From positions 400 through 52,736 of the forward strand of contig DIUV01000029.1 of the NCBI GenBank assembly GCA_002423155.1: DNA of 52,337 nt. Direction: 5' to 3'. The notes under the pieces were generated by a model, which made no database searches, had not been told where the DNA came from, and saw only the letters and a list, made by a program, of their open reading frames with translations. Position 1 is the stretch's first letter. Each line of letters begins with the position of its first letter. Both the position numbers and the translations under genes were made by a program. This DNA is from Alphaproteobacteria bacterium UBA6149 (GTDB lineage Bacteria; Pseudomonadota; Alphaproteobacteria; Rickettsiales; UBA998). Positions 43,440-51,600 of this stretch are shown one piece after another.

Positions 43440-44099
43440 CTAAACTTCCACTACTGACCAATTGGGATTGCTCGAGCTAATATCGCGCTCAAAGCTCCAT
43501 ATATCTTCCACCTCATCCAATGCTGAAGCATCGCCAGCGATGATTTTACCTGTTGCATCCCGAGTTATATGTATTTGCTCAGAAAGGAATTTAACCGTTA
43601 CCCGTGCGCGATGTTTTTCCAGATTTATAGCAGTGATTTCCGCAGATTTTATGGCTACTAAAGTGCTTTCTTCTTTGGTTTCCGCGCTTTTTCGCTCATC
43701 CAAAGCAGCAATAAAATTTTCGTAGATTGGTTTTGCCAGTAACATTTTTAGTGTATCGCGTTCATCTTTGGCAAAGGCGTTTAGTATCATTTCAAACGCT
43801 GCTTTTGCGCCTTCGGAAAAATCTTTTATATTAAAAGATTTTTCAATTTTACGGATATTTTGCACCGCTTCCGCGATTTCTGGCGCCAAACCATCGAGAT
43901 TATCTTCTTCTGGTTTGGTTTCTTCCTGCAAATTTTCTGGGCGCAATTGCACCACTCTGTCGGTGAGAGGTATAATAACCGCATTATTTTTAGGTTCGAG
44001 GGGATTTTGTTCATGCCCATCCCGAGTCCCCAATACACCCCGTAGGCGTAAGAAAATAAAAATAGCAATTGCGGCGAGAATTATAATATCAGCTGGCAT
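43440..44099 (-). CDS. Tim44-like membrane-anchored protein
   Basis: A 219-residue protein of the Tim44/TimA family. The N-terminus is a single membrane anchor (IIILAAIAIFIFLRLRGVLG, 5-24) with FLRLRGVLGTR, the family's usual opening in alphaproteobacteria. A charged linker follows, then the Tim44 domain (about 85-215) with FSEGAKAAFEMILNAFAKDE, LLAKPIYENFIAALDER and VEDIWSFERDISSSNPNW at the end. The bacterial form binds membranes; its partners are poorly known. It starts 82 bases from the divergent secB, the conserved alphaproteobacterial arrangement. Confidence 0.92.
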   Translation of the reverse strand: MPADIIILAAIAIFIFLRLRGVLGTRDGHEQNPLEPKNNAVIIPLTDRVVQLRPENLQEETKPEEDNLDGLAPEIAEAVQNIRKIEKSFNIKDFSEGAKAAFEMILNAFAKDERDTLKMLLAKPIYENFIAALDERKSAETKEESTLVAIKSAEITAINLEKHRARVTVKFLSEQIHITRDATGKIIAGDASALDEVEDIWSFERDISSSNPNWSVVEV

Positions 44100-44181
44100 C
44101 TTTTTTCACATGACAAATAGTACAAGTTTCTCTTATACCTATGCTTGTTTGAAAATACAACTAGCTTAAAGGTATAAAATT

Positions 44182-44643
44182 ATGACTGATAATCAACTAA
44201 ACAACGGTAATGAAGTAAATAACAGTGCGGCTCCATCTTTTGTTATGCGCGGTCAGTATGTTAAGGATTTGTCTTTTGAAAATCCCAATGCACCTGCCAG
44301 TTTGATGGATTTAAAAGAAATGCCCAAGGTCGATGTAAACGTCGATTTAAATGTTGCTGCATTACAGCCCGATACTTTTGAAGTTACTCTACGTTTCACC
44401 GTAAAAGCGAGCACCGAAAATGTATTATTCGCGGTAGATTTAGCTTATGCAGGCGTATTTAGCTTGCAAAACATCCCCGAAGATAAGATTGAACAAGTAT
44501 TGTTGGTCGATGGCGCATTTATGCTCTTCCCCTTCGCACGTCGGGTGGTTGCTGACGTTACCCGAGATGGCGGATTTCCACCATTATTGCTAGAACCAAT
44601 TGATTTCTTTGGTTTATACATGCAGAAAAAACAAGCTAACTAG
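44182..44643 (+). CDS. secB: Protein-export chaperone SecB
   Basis: SecB keeps precursor proteins unfolded and hands them to SecA. The 153-residue protein has the SecB core: QYVKDLSFENPNAP (about 24-37), the strand ALQPDTFEVTLRFTVKA, FAVDLAYAGVFSLQNIPED and the FPFARRVVADVTRDGGFPPL segment with the SecA-binding acidic surface nearby. Length is normal. TTATACCT and AGGTATAA form an inverted repeat at 44133-44140 / 44170-44177 just before the start, with AAAGG as ribosome site. It is divergent from the Tim44-like gene. Its last 8 bases overlap the convergent unknown gene. Confidence 0.96.
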   Translation: MTDNQLNNGNEVNNSAAPSFVMRGQYVKDLSFENPNAPASLMDLKEMPKVDVNVDLNVAALQPDTFEVTLRFTVKASTENVLFAVDLAYAGVFSLQNIPEDKIEQVLLVDGAFMLFPFARRVVADVTRDGGFPPLLLEPIDFFGLYMQKKQAN

Positions 44644-46123
44644 TTGCTAGCTGCATTCCATAAGGTTGATGAACCCGTCCCATATCCGCTATCTGGCTGA
44701 TTTGTGGGGCGGGTTTTTTCTCGAAAGGATTATGATAAATGCTGGTCATTTTCGCAGTGATTGCTTGCGAAATAGCTTCTGCTGATTGCTTCACTTCCGC
44801 TTGCGAAGATAAAAAACCGGCAATATGGTCAATAAATGGTAGCTGCTCTTCCACGGGCAAGCTTGAAGCCGAATGCGCCATTAGCGCATAAATTTTATCC
44901 AACCCGCCAAAAGATTTCAAATCTACGCCGGTGTCTTTCGATGAGGCGCCATAAATCAAATTCGCTGCCATATATAATGCTGACGAAAGCGTATTGGCTG
45001 CCATGCCGCGCTGATAATCTAAATCTTTCGCCAGCTGCCCAAGTTTTTTTATTTCTGCCCCAGTTAGAGTTTCATCTTTTAACTGTTCTTTTATGGTTTT
45101 TAGTTTGGCTCTGCTTTCTTTTGTGCCTGAAAGTATGCCTGAAAGACTAAAGGGATTATTATTGCCAAAACCATCCGCATGAGCATTCAAGCGTTTTTCC
45201 AGCTCAGGTTTTTCTTTGCCGAGTGCGCCATATAAGTTGAGAAAATTATTGACGATTACCATGCCGGTAATGCGCAAGGGCTTTTCCTTGAACCAGTCAA
45301 TTGTGCCGCCAATTATACCTTTATCTTTATTTTTATCGCGCTCGACTTCCTCTTTGGGCTTTTCTTCCACCAACATTCCGCCAGATTGCCCGGCAAACAC
45401 CACGGCTCCGGCGGTGGCTTTCCAGTTATTTTTCTGGTTTAGCCCAGCTTTTACCATCATCAAGCCGCCAGCTGCTTGTAATGTATTGTTAAATTCTACT
45501 GGATGGTCACAGAAAAAACCGTGGATTTTGCGTAATATACCTTTTTCACCGCCCAAATGTTCCAGATTCAATTGGTCGGTGCTGGGGATGGTCACCCCTT
45601 CATTTTTTAGATATTGATTGAGCTTTAGATATAAATCGCTCATTTGTTGGTCGGGGTCTTTGTGTCCACAAGTAGCAAGCACCACCCCTGTAGAACCCCA
45701 GATAACCCCTTGCACTACTTCTGCTGAGTCCTTCCGCGCCACGCCGGAGGCAATCACCAGCAAATCCGCCGCGGTATATAATGCCCCAGCTAATTTTACG
45801 CTAATATCCGAAAAAGTTTTTTTCTCTTTAGTGTCGCGTTCATTAGTTTGCGTTTGTGGGTTGCCTGCGATCAGATTTTCCTGCTTTAAAACATCCAGTA
45901 AATGTTCTTGCTTGCCAAATTTCTGCACGCGTAAAACCGGGCGCCCCTGTTCCTCATCGGTAATCACCCCAAACCCATGTTGACGCAATTTTGCTGGAAT
46001 TTCCGCCAATATTTCAGCACTCAAACCCTCCGGCGCATAGATAATCGCTTCCGCCTGAGATCCAGGCGTGAAGATTTCTACCTCCTTAAGAGCCGATTCT
46101 GGCTGGTTCCAACAATAGCGCAT
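44636..46123 (-). CDS. Unknown 495-residue protein with hydrophobic segments
   Basis: I do not recognise this protein. It has no signal peptide. Visible features are a Ser/Ala/Gly-rich set of mildly hydrophobic stretches (VKLAGALYTAADLLVIASG at about 108-126, WGSTGVVLATCG, LQAAGGLMMVKAGL, ATAGAVVFAGQSGG, ANTLSSALYMAANLIYGASS), separated by charged parts such as EEKPKEEVERDKNKDKG. These could be membrane hairpins or amphipathic helices, as in some secreted effectors. It stands alone, overlapping secB by 8 bases at the 3' end, with a small hairpin GCCGTA-TATAT-TACGGC at 46163-46179 in its upstream region. Base composition is like the neighbours. Confidence 0.7.
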   Translation of the reverse strand: MRYCWNQPESALKEVEIFTPGSQAEAIIYAPEGLSAEILAEIPAKLRQHGFGVITDEEQGRPVLRVQKFGKQEHLLDVLKQENLIAGNPQTQTNERDTKEKKTFSDISVKLAGALYTAADLLVIASGVARKDSAEVVQGVIWGSTGVVLATCGHKDPDQQMSDLYLKLNQYLKNEGVTIPSTDQLNLEHLGGEKGILRKIHGFFCDHPVEFNNTLQAAGGLMMVKAGLNQKNNWKATAGAVVFAGQSGGMLVEEKPKEEVERDKNKDKGIIGGTIDWFKEKPLRITGMVIVNNFLNLYGALGKEKPELEKRLNAHADGFGNNNPFSLSGILSGTKESRAKLKTIKEQLKDETLTGAEIKKLGQLAKDLDYQRGMAANTLSSALYMAANLIYGASSKDTGVDLKSFGGLDKIYALMAHSASSLPVEEQLPFIDHIAGFLSSQAEVKQSAEAISQAITAKMTSIYHNPFEKKPAPQISQIADMGRVHQPYGMQLATS

Positions 46124-46305
46124 CGCGCCTCCTTAATTCATTCATTCCAGCGTATAATATATGCCGTATATATTACGGCTTTATGGCAATATTACATTTT
46201 TTTGACGTGATTCTTGGTTTAAATTATGGGTTAGACAGCAGCTGCTCTTCCTTTTATTATCGAAAGCAACAGTAATTCTAAAACTAATTTTTATCCGCCA
46301 AAATA

Positions 46306-46452
46306 TCCGTCGTCATGCCGCTGTAGAGCGGCATCCATGCCAAACTATTGGCTTGATAGCTAGTTGATAGGCATGGATACCGCTCTTCAGCGGTATGACA
46401 AGGGACATTGTAGTGAAAAAATTTCAAATTAACGATTGATGAAATTGCCCTG
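46306..46452. repeat. Partial MITE-like element with the shared core hairpin
   Basis: The core hairpin (CGTCGTCATGCCGCTGTAGA ... at 46309, opposite arm to about 46404) is related to those at 8257, 11092 and 29551. The right end 46426-46452 is the same 27-bp terminal sequence as in the element at 29551-29747 (complement of CAGGGCAATTTCATCAATCG...). No matching left end was found, so the left part seems lost. Confidence 0.7.
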
Positions 46453-46519
46453 TGCACAAGAAACTTCGCAATTGCAAAATAATATAAGTCTGTTATCATC
46501 ACCAACGGCGCTTAGAAAC

Positions 46520-46694
46520 CGCCGCAAAACAACGGTTACCGCTCCCGACAGAGCGATTTTTTGTGTCTGCAATTTGCGGCGCAATTCTTTATGTCGGGAG
46601 TGTGGTGAAATGCAATACTCGTAAGAGAAATACATCGCGCACGGTTTGTTTTACGTGGTTTCTAAATTCCCGACACTTAAAGAGGAGAAACCAC
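46520..46694 (+). promoter_or_regulatory. Structured leader with interlocked inverted repeats before the HTH gene
   Basis: Arm A CGCCGCAAA (46520-46528) pairs with A' TTTGCGGCG (46573-46581). Arm B CTCCCGACA (46542-46550) pairs with B' TGTCGGGAG (46592-46600). The order A-B-A'-B' is that of a pseudoknot. A third copy CCCGACA at 46669-46675 could replace B in pairing with B', and it lies in the loop of a further hairpin, GTGGTTTC (46655-46662) with GAAACCAC (46687-46694), which overlaps the GAGGAG ribosome site of the next gene. This suggests an RNA with alternative folds controlling the HTH gene; no experiment is implied. Confidence 0.5.
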
Positions 46695-46695
46695 T

Positions 46696-46926
46696 ATTAA
46701 AACCACTTATAGCACGCATTTATTACGTCATTTACGCTGCACCATCGGCGGCAATATCCACCAATTACGCGTTAAAAAGAAAATTTCGTTGAGCAAACTG
46801 GCGCAGCTTACCGGCATCCCCGAAAATCTGCTCGACCATTACGAACTAGGCAAACAGGAAATCCGCTTGGATGATATGCTAAAAATCGCTTGTGGGTTGC
46901 AGGTGGATATGGTGGGGTTGTTATGA
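46696..46926 (+). CDS. XRE-type HTH regulator with apparent ATT start
   Basis: A 76-residue DNA-binding protein. The helix-turn-helix is clear: IHQLRVKKKISLSKLAQLTG, then IPENLLDHYELGKQEI, and DDMLKIACGLQV, as in Cro/C1-type repressors. The frame is open only from 46681 and has no ATG, GTG or TTG before the HTH. ATT at 46696 lies eight bases after GAGGAG, so it is the best start; ATT starts are known for infC and pcnB of E. coli. This would keep translation low. The structured leader just upstream may add control. The last residues are MVGLL. It ends next to repeat sequences at 46973. Confidence 0.7.
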   Translation: MKTTYSTHLLRHLRCTIGGNIHQLRVKKKISLSKLAQLTGIPENLLDHYELGKQEIRLDDMLKIACGLQVDMVGLL

Positions 46927-46972
46927 TGCGGCGTGTGTATGCAGGCGAAAGCCTACCCAAAAAATCGGACTA

Positions 46973-47008
46973 ACTCCCTCTCCCTTTGGGAGAGGGCAGG
47001 GGTGAGGG
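46973..47008. repeat. Single arm of the lnt-type palindromic repeat
   Basis: ACTCCCTCTCCCTTTGGGAG followed by AGGGCAGGGGTGAGGG, nearly the same as the left arm of the palindrome inside lnt (35447-35481). It forms a small hairpin by itself (CCCTCTCCC-TTT-GGGAGAGGG). Confidence 0.75.
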
Positions 47009-47120
47009 AACTCTACCCGAGGAGGACGGGGCAGCGTCGCCTTTTATGATATGTTAGTTATAGATTACAATGAAAACTACCGCCCAATTAAAATTATTAC
47101 TCCCCAAAAATTCAGGCAGC

Positions 47121-47217
47121 ACTCCCTCCACCCTTGCGGGGGAGCTGAAACGTATACGTTTCAGGGGGTGGTGGGTGATACCCGTTGATAACTCACAATT
47201 TGGCTCCCCCGCACGCC
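47121..47217. repeat. Inverted-repeat insertion next to the antitoxin relic
   Basis: GCGGGGGAGC (47136-47145) and GCTCCCCCGC (47203-47212) are perfect inverted arms. Beside the left arm is a perfect 20-bp palindrome CTGAAACGTATACGTTTCAG (47145-47164). The right arm begins exactly where the antitoxin-like reading frame loses its similarity, so this segment probably inserted there. Confidence 0.6.
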
Positions 47218-47335
47218 AATTGGCTCATGCCTCGCGCTCGGGCAATCACGCCCAACGCATGCGCAATAAAAGCCGCATCGTCACCTGCTTTAAGCTAAGC
47301 AGGCATCAAAATATTCTATCTTGTCAGTTTTGGTT
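47193..47335 (-). pseudogene. Relic of a HigA-type addiction-module antidote gene
   Basis: On the minus strand one frame reads LKAGDDAAFIAHALGVIARA then RGMSQLA (about 47294-47214), which is the signature of the HigA-like addiction module antidote family (GD..fI..ALG.IARARGMsQlA). Just upstream in another frame is TDKIEYFDACLA, which fits the preceding helix of the family, so a frameshift near 47295 separates the two. After MSQLA the frame enters repeat sequence and stops at 47193. No start codon, C-terminal half or toxin partner remains. It overlaps the end of the cyclase-like gene by 12 bases. Confidence 0.6.
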
Positions 47336-48028
47336 TTTAAATTCTTTAAATGCTAAATCAAATTTATTTTGCAACCATTTCCACTTTGATAGATGATTAA
47401 TACTATCTGAATCACTAATTCCTTTTTTAATATGATTTTCTAATTCTAAGAAATATAGCTCTCTAAGGTTATAACCATCTGCTGCCAATTCATCATTACC
47501 TATGAAGTCTTCAAATTTAAATGAATCAACAAACCACAAACCATCTATATCTTCCTGGATAAAATCATCTTTTATTCTTTGGTTTAGTTTGGAAATAATC
47601 TTTGGGCTAATTACTATTCGTGGATATACGGCTGCTCTTGACTCAATTTCATAAGCATCAAGCATGCCTTCCCCATAAATAATATCCTCTTGGTGATATA
47701 TTAACCCTTGAGAGATGCCGCCCCTTATTAATATTCCAATTTTTAATAAGTTTGCTTGAAGCCACCCACAAGTCCAAATAAGACTGAAGAAATCAGCTTT
47801 GGAAGCAGAAATAACAATAGAGTCTGAAAAAGTACTTATTTCAAGGTTACTTTGAGCTAAGTTATGAGATTTAGAAGAATTCTTATATTCTATAAGTTTC
47901 AGAAGTGCCGAATGAATTTTGTCATGGTTTTTTGGCTTGTTTTGAAATGAGCGCACTATATTGCTAAACCCCAGTATATCAATGAAAGCCACAAATTTTT
48001 CTTCATATAATTTTGGAGAAGAGTCCAT
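47324..48028 (-). CDS. Nucleotidyl-cyclase-like domain protein
   Basis: A 234-residue soluble protein with the outline of a class III nucleotidyl cyclase: FVAFIDILGFSN (Asp17, the place of the first metal Asp), ISTFSDSIVISAS (Asp69, second metal Asp), then LIRGGISQG (about 101-107) and IYGEGMLDAYEIESRAAVYP, which mirrors the G..vN.AaRlE..A segment of cyclases. The usual substrate-choosing residues cannot be assigned by eye. Proteins of this type are often found in accessory or defence regions, and cyclases are the signal makers in Pycsar immunity, but no effector gene with a membrane or TIR domain is adjacent. The function is therefore open. Confidence 0.55.
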   Translation of the reverse strand: MDSSPKLYEEKFVAFIDILGFSNIVRSFQNKPKNHDKIHSALLKLIEYKNSSKSHNLAQSNLEISTFSDSIVISASKADFFSLIWTCGWLQANLLKIGILIRGGISQGLIYHQEDIIYGEGMLDAYEIESRAAVYPRIVISPKIISKLNQRIKDDFIQEDIDGLWFVDSFKFEDFIGNDELAADGYNLRELYFLELENHIKKGISDSDSINHLSKWKWLQNKFDLAFKEFKNQN

Positions 48029-48337
48029 AATATTTCCTTTAATAATAGTTTATTGTGCAATTTATTTAATTTCTAATAACATACAATAATTACTCTTTAA
48101 CTGGACTATATTGTCAGAAGAAGCTTTACTGTACATACCAAAATCACATGATTGGCGAATAAAAATACTCTGTGTAACTCACTAGAACTTACTAGGTAAT
48201 TTCTTTAAATAAATAACAATAATAATTTTTACTGCCTTTACAAATCTAATTATCTGCTATTTGTTACGTATATTATTTTGTTAGATAATGGTTTGGTGTC
48301 TTAAATTAGTTTGTGTAATTATAAATCATGGTTCTTT

Positions 48338-48610
48338 ATGAATGATAAAAAAAATAAATTCGTTGATGCAATTATTCTAATTGCTCGACAAAAGGGATAT
48401 ATCATAGAAATAAATCGCAGTGGATTGCGCCAGATAGATTTTGGAAATAAGAAGCTGCATGAAGGACATCTTCGTGATTTGTACCCAGATATTTTGAATA
48501 GAGATATAAACCTACGCTCATTAATTGAAAAAGTTGCTCCAGGGCGAGGGTGTTCTGTTCTGCCTATGAGGGAAATAATGGAGGTTTTTCATTCTTCTTA
48601 TTCTAAATAA
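48338..48610 (+). CDS. Small unknown protein before dnaE
   Basis: A 90-residue protein from the ATG at 48338 (an in-frame TTG at 48311 is less likely). It is basic and folded-looking: KFVDAIILIARQKGYIIEIN, RQIDFGNKKLHEGHLRDLYP, then a helix LRSLIEKVAPGRG and a C-terminal MREIMEVFHSSYSK. No ribosome site is strong. It has no recognisable family. It lies in the accessory stretch between the cyclase-like gene (divergent, 309 bases away) and dnaE (26 bases downstream). The 48029-48337 gap is AT-rich and shows no other gene. Confidence 0.5.
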   Translation: MNDKKNKFVDAIILIARQKGYIIEINRSGLRQIDFGNKKLHEGHLRDLYPDILNRDINLRSLIEKVAPGRGCSVLPMREIMEVFHSSYSK

Positions 48611-48636
48611 ACCCCAAATTCCTTAAAATCAACCCC

Positions 48637-51600
48637 ATGTCCTCATTCGTCCACCTCCGCACCCACACCGCTTACTCCCTTTTGGAGGGGGCTACCCACA
48701 TCAAAAAACTAGTAAAACTCTGTGCCGAGCAGGAAATGCCTGCTTTGGCGATTACTGATCATGATAATTTATTTGGCTCATTAGAGTTTTCGTTGGCTGC
48801 TGCTGGGGCAGGGGTGCAGCCGATTATTGGGTGTCAGATTTCCCTCGCTCCCATGTTTGTTGCCGTCTCGCATGGGCGAGTGGTGCGGATGGTGCCGGAC
48901 CAATTGCTAGTTTATGCGAAGGATGCGCAGGGTTATGCTAATTTGATGAAGTTGGTTTCGGCGAGTTATCTTGCACCAGAGGGCGGAGAATCGCCGCTTA
49001 CTTCTTATCAGGTTTTGGCGGAACATTCTCAAGGTTTGCTAGCACTAACAGGGGGGCAATATGGGGCGGTGGGGAAGGCGTTGCTTGCGAATAATTCCAC
49101 CCAGGCGGCCCAAGCGTTAGACGAGTTACAAAAAATATTTCCCGATCGTTTATATATGGAATTAATGCGTCATGGGATGGCGGCCGAGAAACATATTGAA
49201 AATGGTTTTTTAGAATTAGCTTTCGCGCAAAATATCCCCCTGATTGCCACCAATGATATATATTTCGATGGTGGGCGCGAAATGTACGAGGCGCATGACG
49301 CGCTGATGTGCGTGGCCGAGGGCAAATATGTCTCCGAAGATGCACGGCGGAAATTAACGCCCGAGCATCGTTTTAAAACCACCAAAGAAATGCAGATTTT
49401 ATTTGCGGATATTCCTGAGGCGTTGGAGAACACGCTGGAATTTGCGCAAAGATGCGCGGTGATGTCGCCCAAGCGCGATCCGATTTTACCCGGGTTTGCT
49501 ATGGAGCGCGACGGCAAGATTTTGTCGGAAGAAGATGCATTGCGTGAGCAGGCACGAGCAGGCTTACAACATCGTTTGGATAATCTGGTATTTACCGAGC
49601 AGATGGATGCAGAAGAGCGCGAGCGCGTTGCAAAACCTTATTGGGAGCGGTTGGATTTTGAATTAAACGTCATCATCCAAATGAAATTCCCTGGGTATTT
49701 TCTTATCGTATCTGACTTTATAACTTGGAGTAAACAAAACGATATTCCTGTGGGGCCGGGCAGGGGGTCGGGAGCGGCTTCGGTGGTGGCGTGGTCGCTG
49801 CTGATTACCGACTTAGACCCACTTAAATATGATCTGGTTTTTGAGCGTTTCTTGAACCCTGAGCGCGTTTCCATGCCCGATTTTGATATAGATTTTTGCC
49901 AAGATCGGCGTGACGAAGTGATTCGTTATGTGCAGCAAAAATATGGTGCGGATAGGGTGGCGCAGATTATCACTTTCGGAAAATTACAGGCGCGAATAGT
50001 GCTGCGCGATGTTGGGCGCGTGCTGCAAATGCCTTATGGGCAGATTGATAGAATTTGCAAAATGGTGCCGAATAACCCAGCAAAACCAACCACTTTGCAA
50101 GAAGCGATTGACGGAGAAGCAGAACTGCGTCGCCAAATGCGTGAGGATGATTCGGTTGAGCGGCTGATGAGTGTAGCGCTGAAATTAGAGGGTTTATACC
50201 GCCACGCCTCCACCCACGCAGCCGGGGTGGTGATTGCCGATCGTCCACTGGATGAGCTCGTGGCACTTTACCGCGACCCACGTTCAGAAGCGCCGGTAGT
50301 GCAATATTCGATGAAATATGCGGAAACTGCTGGGTTGGTAAAGTTCGACTTTTTGGGGTTGAAAACCCTCACCGTTTTAGCAAAAGCGGTGAAATTTATC
50401 CAAGCAGGACGCGGTGTCGAGATTGATCTGCTAAAATTGCCGCTGGATGACAAGCCCACCTATGAAATGCTCGCACGCGGTGAAACCGTCGGCGTGTTCC
50501 AGTTTGAGAGCGCCGGTATGCGCGATTCTTTGCGCAAGATGATGCCGGATGCGCTGGAAGACCTAATAGCGCTTGCCGCACTCTATCGCCCCGGTCCGAT
50601 GGATAATATCCCCACTTATATTAATTGCAAACACGGCAAAGAAAAGCCCGATTATATGCATCCGCTGCTGGAGCCGGTGTTGAGGGAAACTTTTGGGGTG
50701 ATTATTTACCAAGAGCAAGTGCAAAGGATTGCGCAAGTTTTGGCAGGTTATACACTGGGTGGAGCGGATTTGTTGCGCCGCGCCATGGGGAAGAAAATTA
50801 AAGCGGAAATGGACGCACAACGTAGTGTGTTTATCGAAGGTGCAGCGAAGAATAAAGTAGATGCCAAACAAGCCTCGCAAATATTTGATTTAGTAGCAAA
50901 ATTCGCCGATTATGGTTTCAACAAAGCCCATGCCGCGGCCTATGCTTTTATTGGCTATCAAACCGCTTATTTGAAGGCGAATTACCCGGTGGAATTCATC
51001 GCCGCTTCCATGACTTATGATATGCATAATACGGATAAACTCGGCGTGTTCAGAGAAGATGCTGTGCGGATGGGAATTGCGGTTTTGCCGCCGGATATTA
51101 ATGCCTCGGAAGATGTTTTTGCAGTGGAAAAAAATGGAGAAAAACTTGCGGTGCGTTATGCGCTGGCGGCCATAAAAAACGTCGGACAACAAGCGATGAT
51201 TGAGCTGGTGGCAGAGCGTAAGCGCGGCGGAGAATTTAAAGATTTATTTGATTTGGCGGGGCGGTTAAACAGCAATTTGCTCAATCGTCGGCAGATGGAA
51301 AATTTGGTCAAAGCCGGTGCGTTTGACTCATTACACAAAAATCGTCGGCAGGTTTTAGAATCCATCGATAGTTTGATTGCCTATAGTGCACGCGTGAATG
51401 AAGAAAAAAACTCCGCACAAATCAGCCTGTTTGGTAATGATGCGGAAGAGGAAAAAAAATCCTTGCCGCCCCTGGCAAATTGCAGTGATTGGTCGCCCTT
51501 AGAAAAGCTAGAACATGAATTTTCTGCGGTAGGGTTTTATCTGGCTGGGCATCCGCTAGAGGGCTATAAATCCGCGCTGAAACGCTTGCGGGTGACGCCG

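Noticed and set aside
46436..46624. 62-codon open frame on the plus strand, with a 68-codon frame opposite
   Set aside because: Both begin or end in the terminal repeat and cover the paired arms of the structured leader. They are better explained by the RNA-like structure, although a short leader peptide cannot be excluded.
47070..47396. 108-codon open frame on the plus strand
   Set aside because: It runs through the inverted-repeat insertion and over the antitoxin relic and the end of the cyclase-like gene on the other strand. It lacks a ribosome site and shows no domain.
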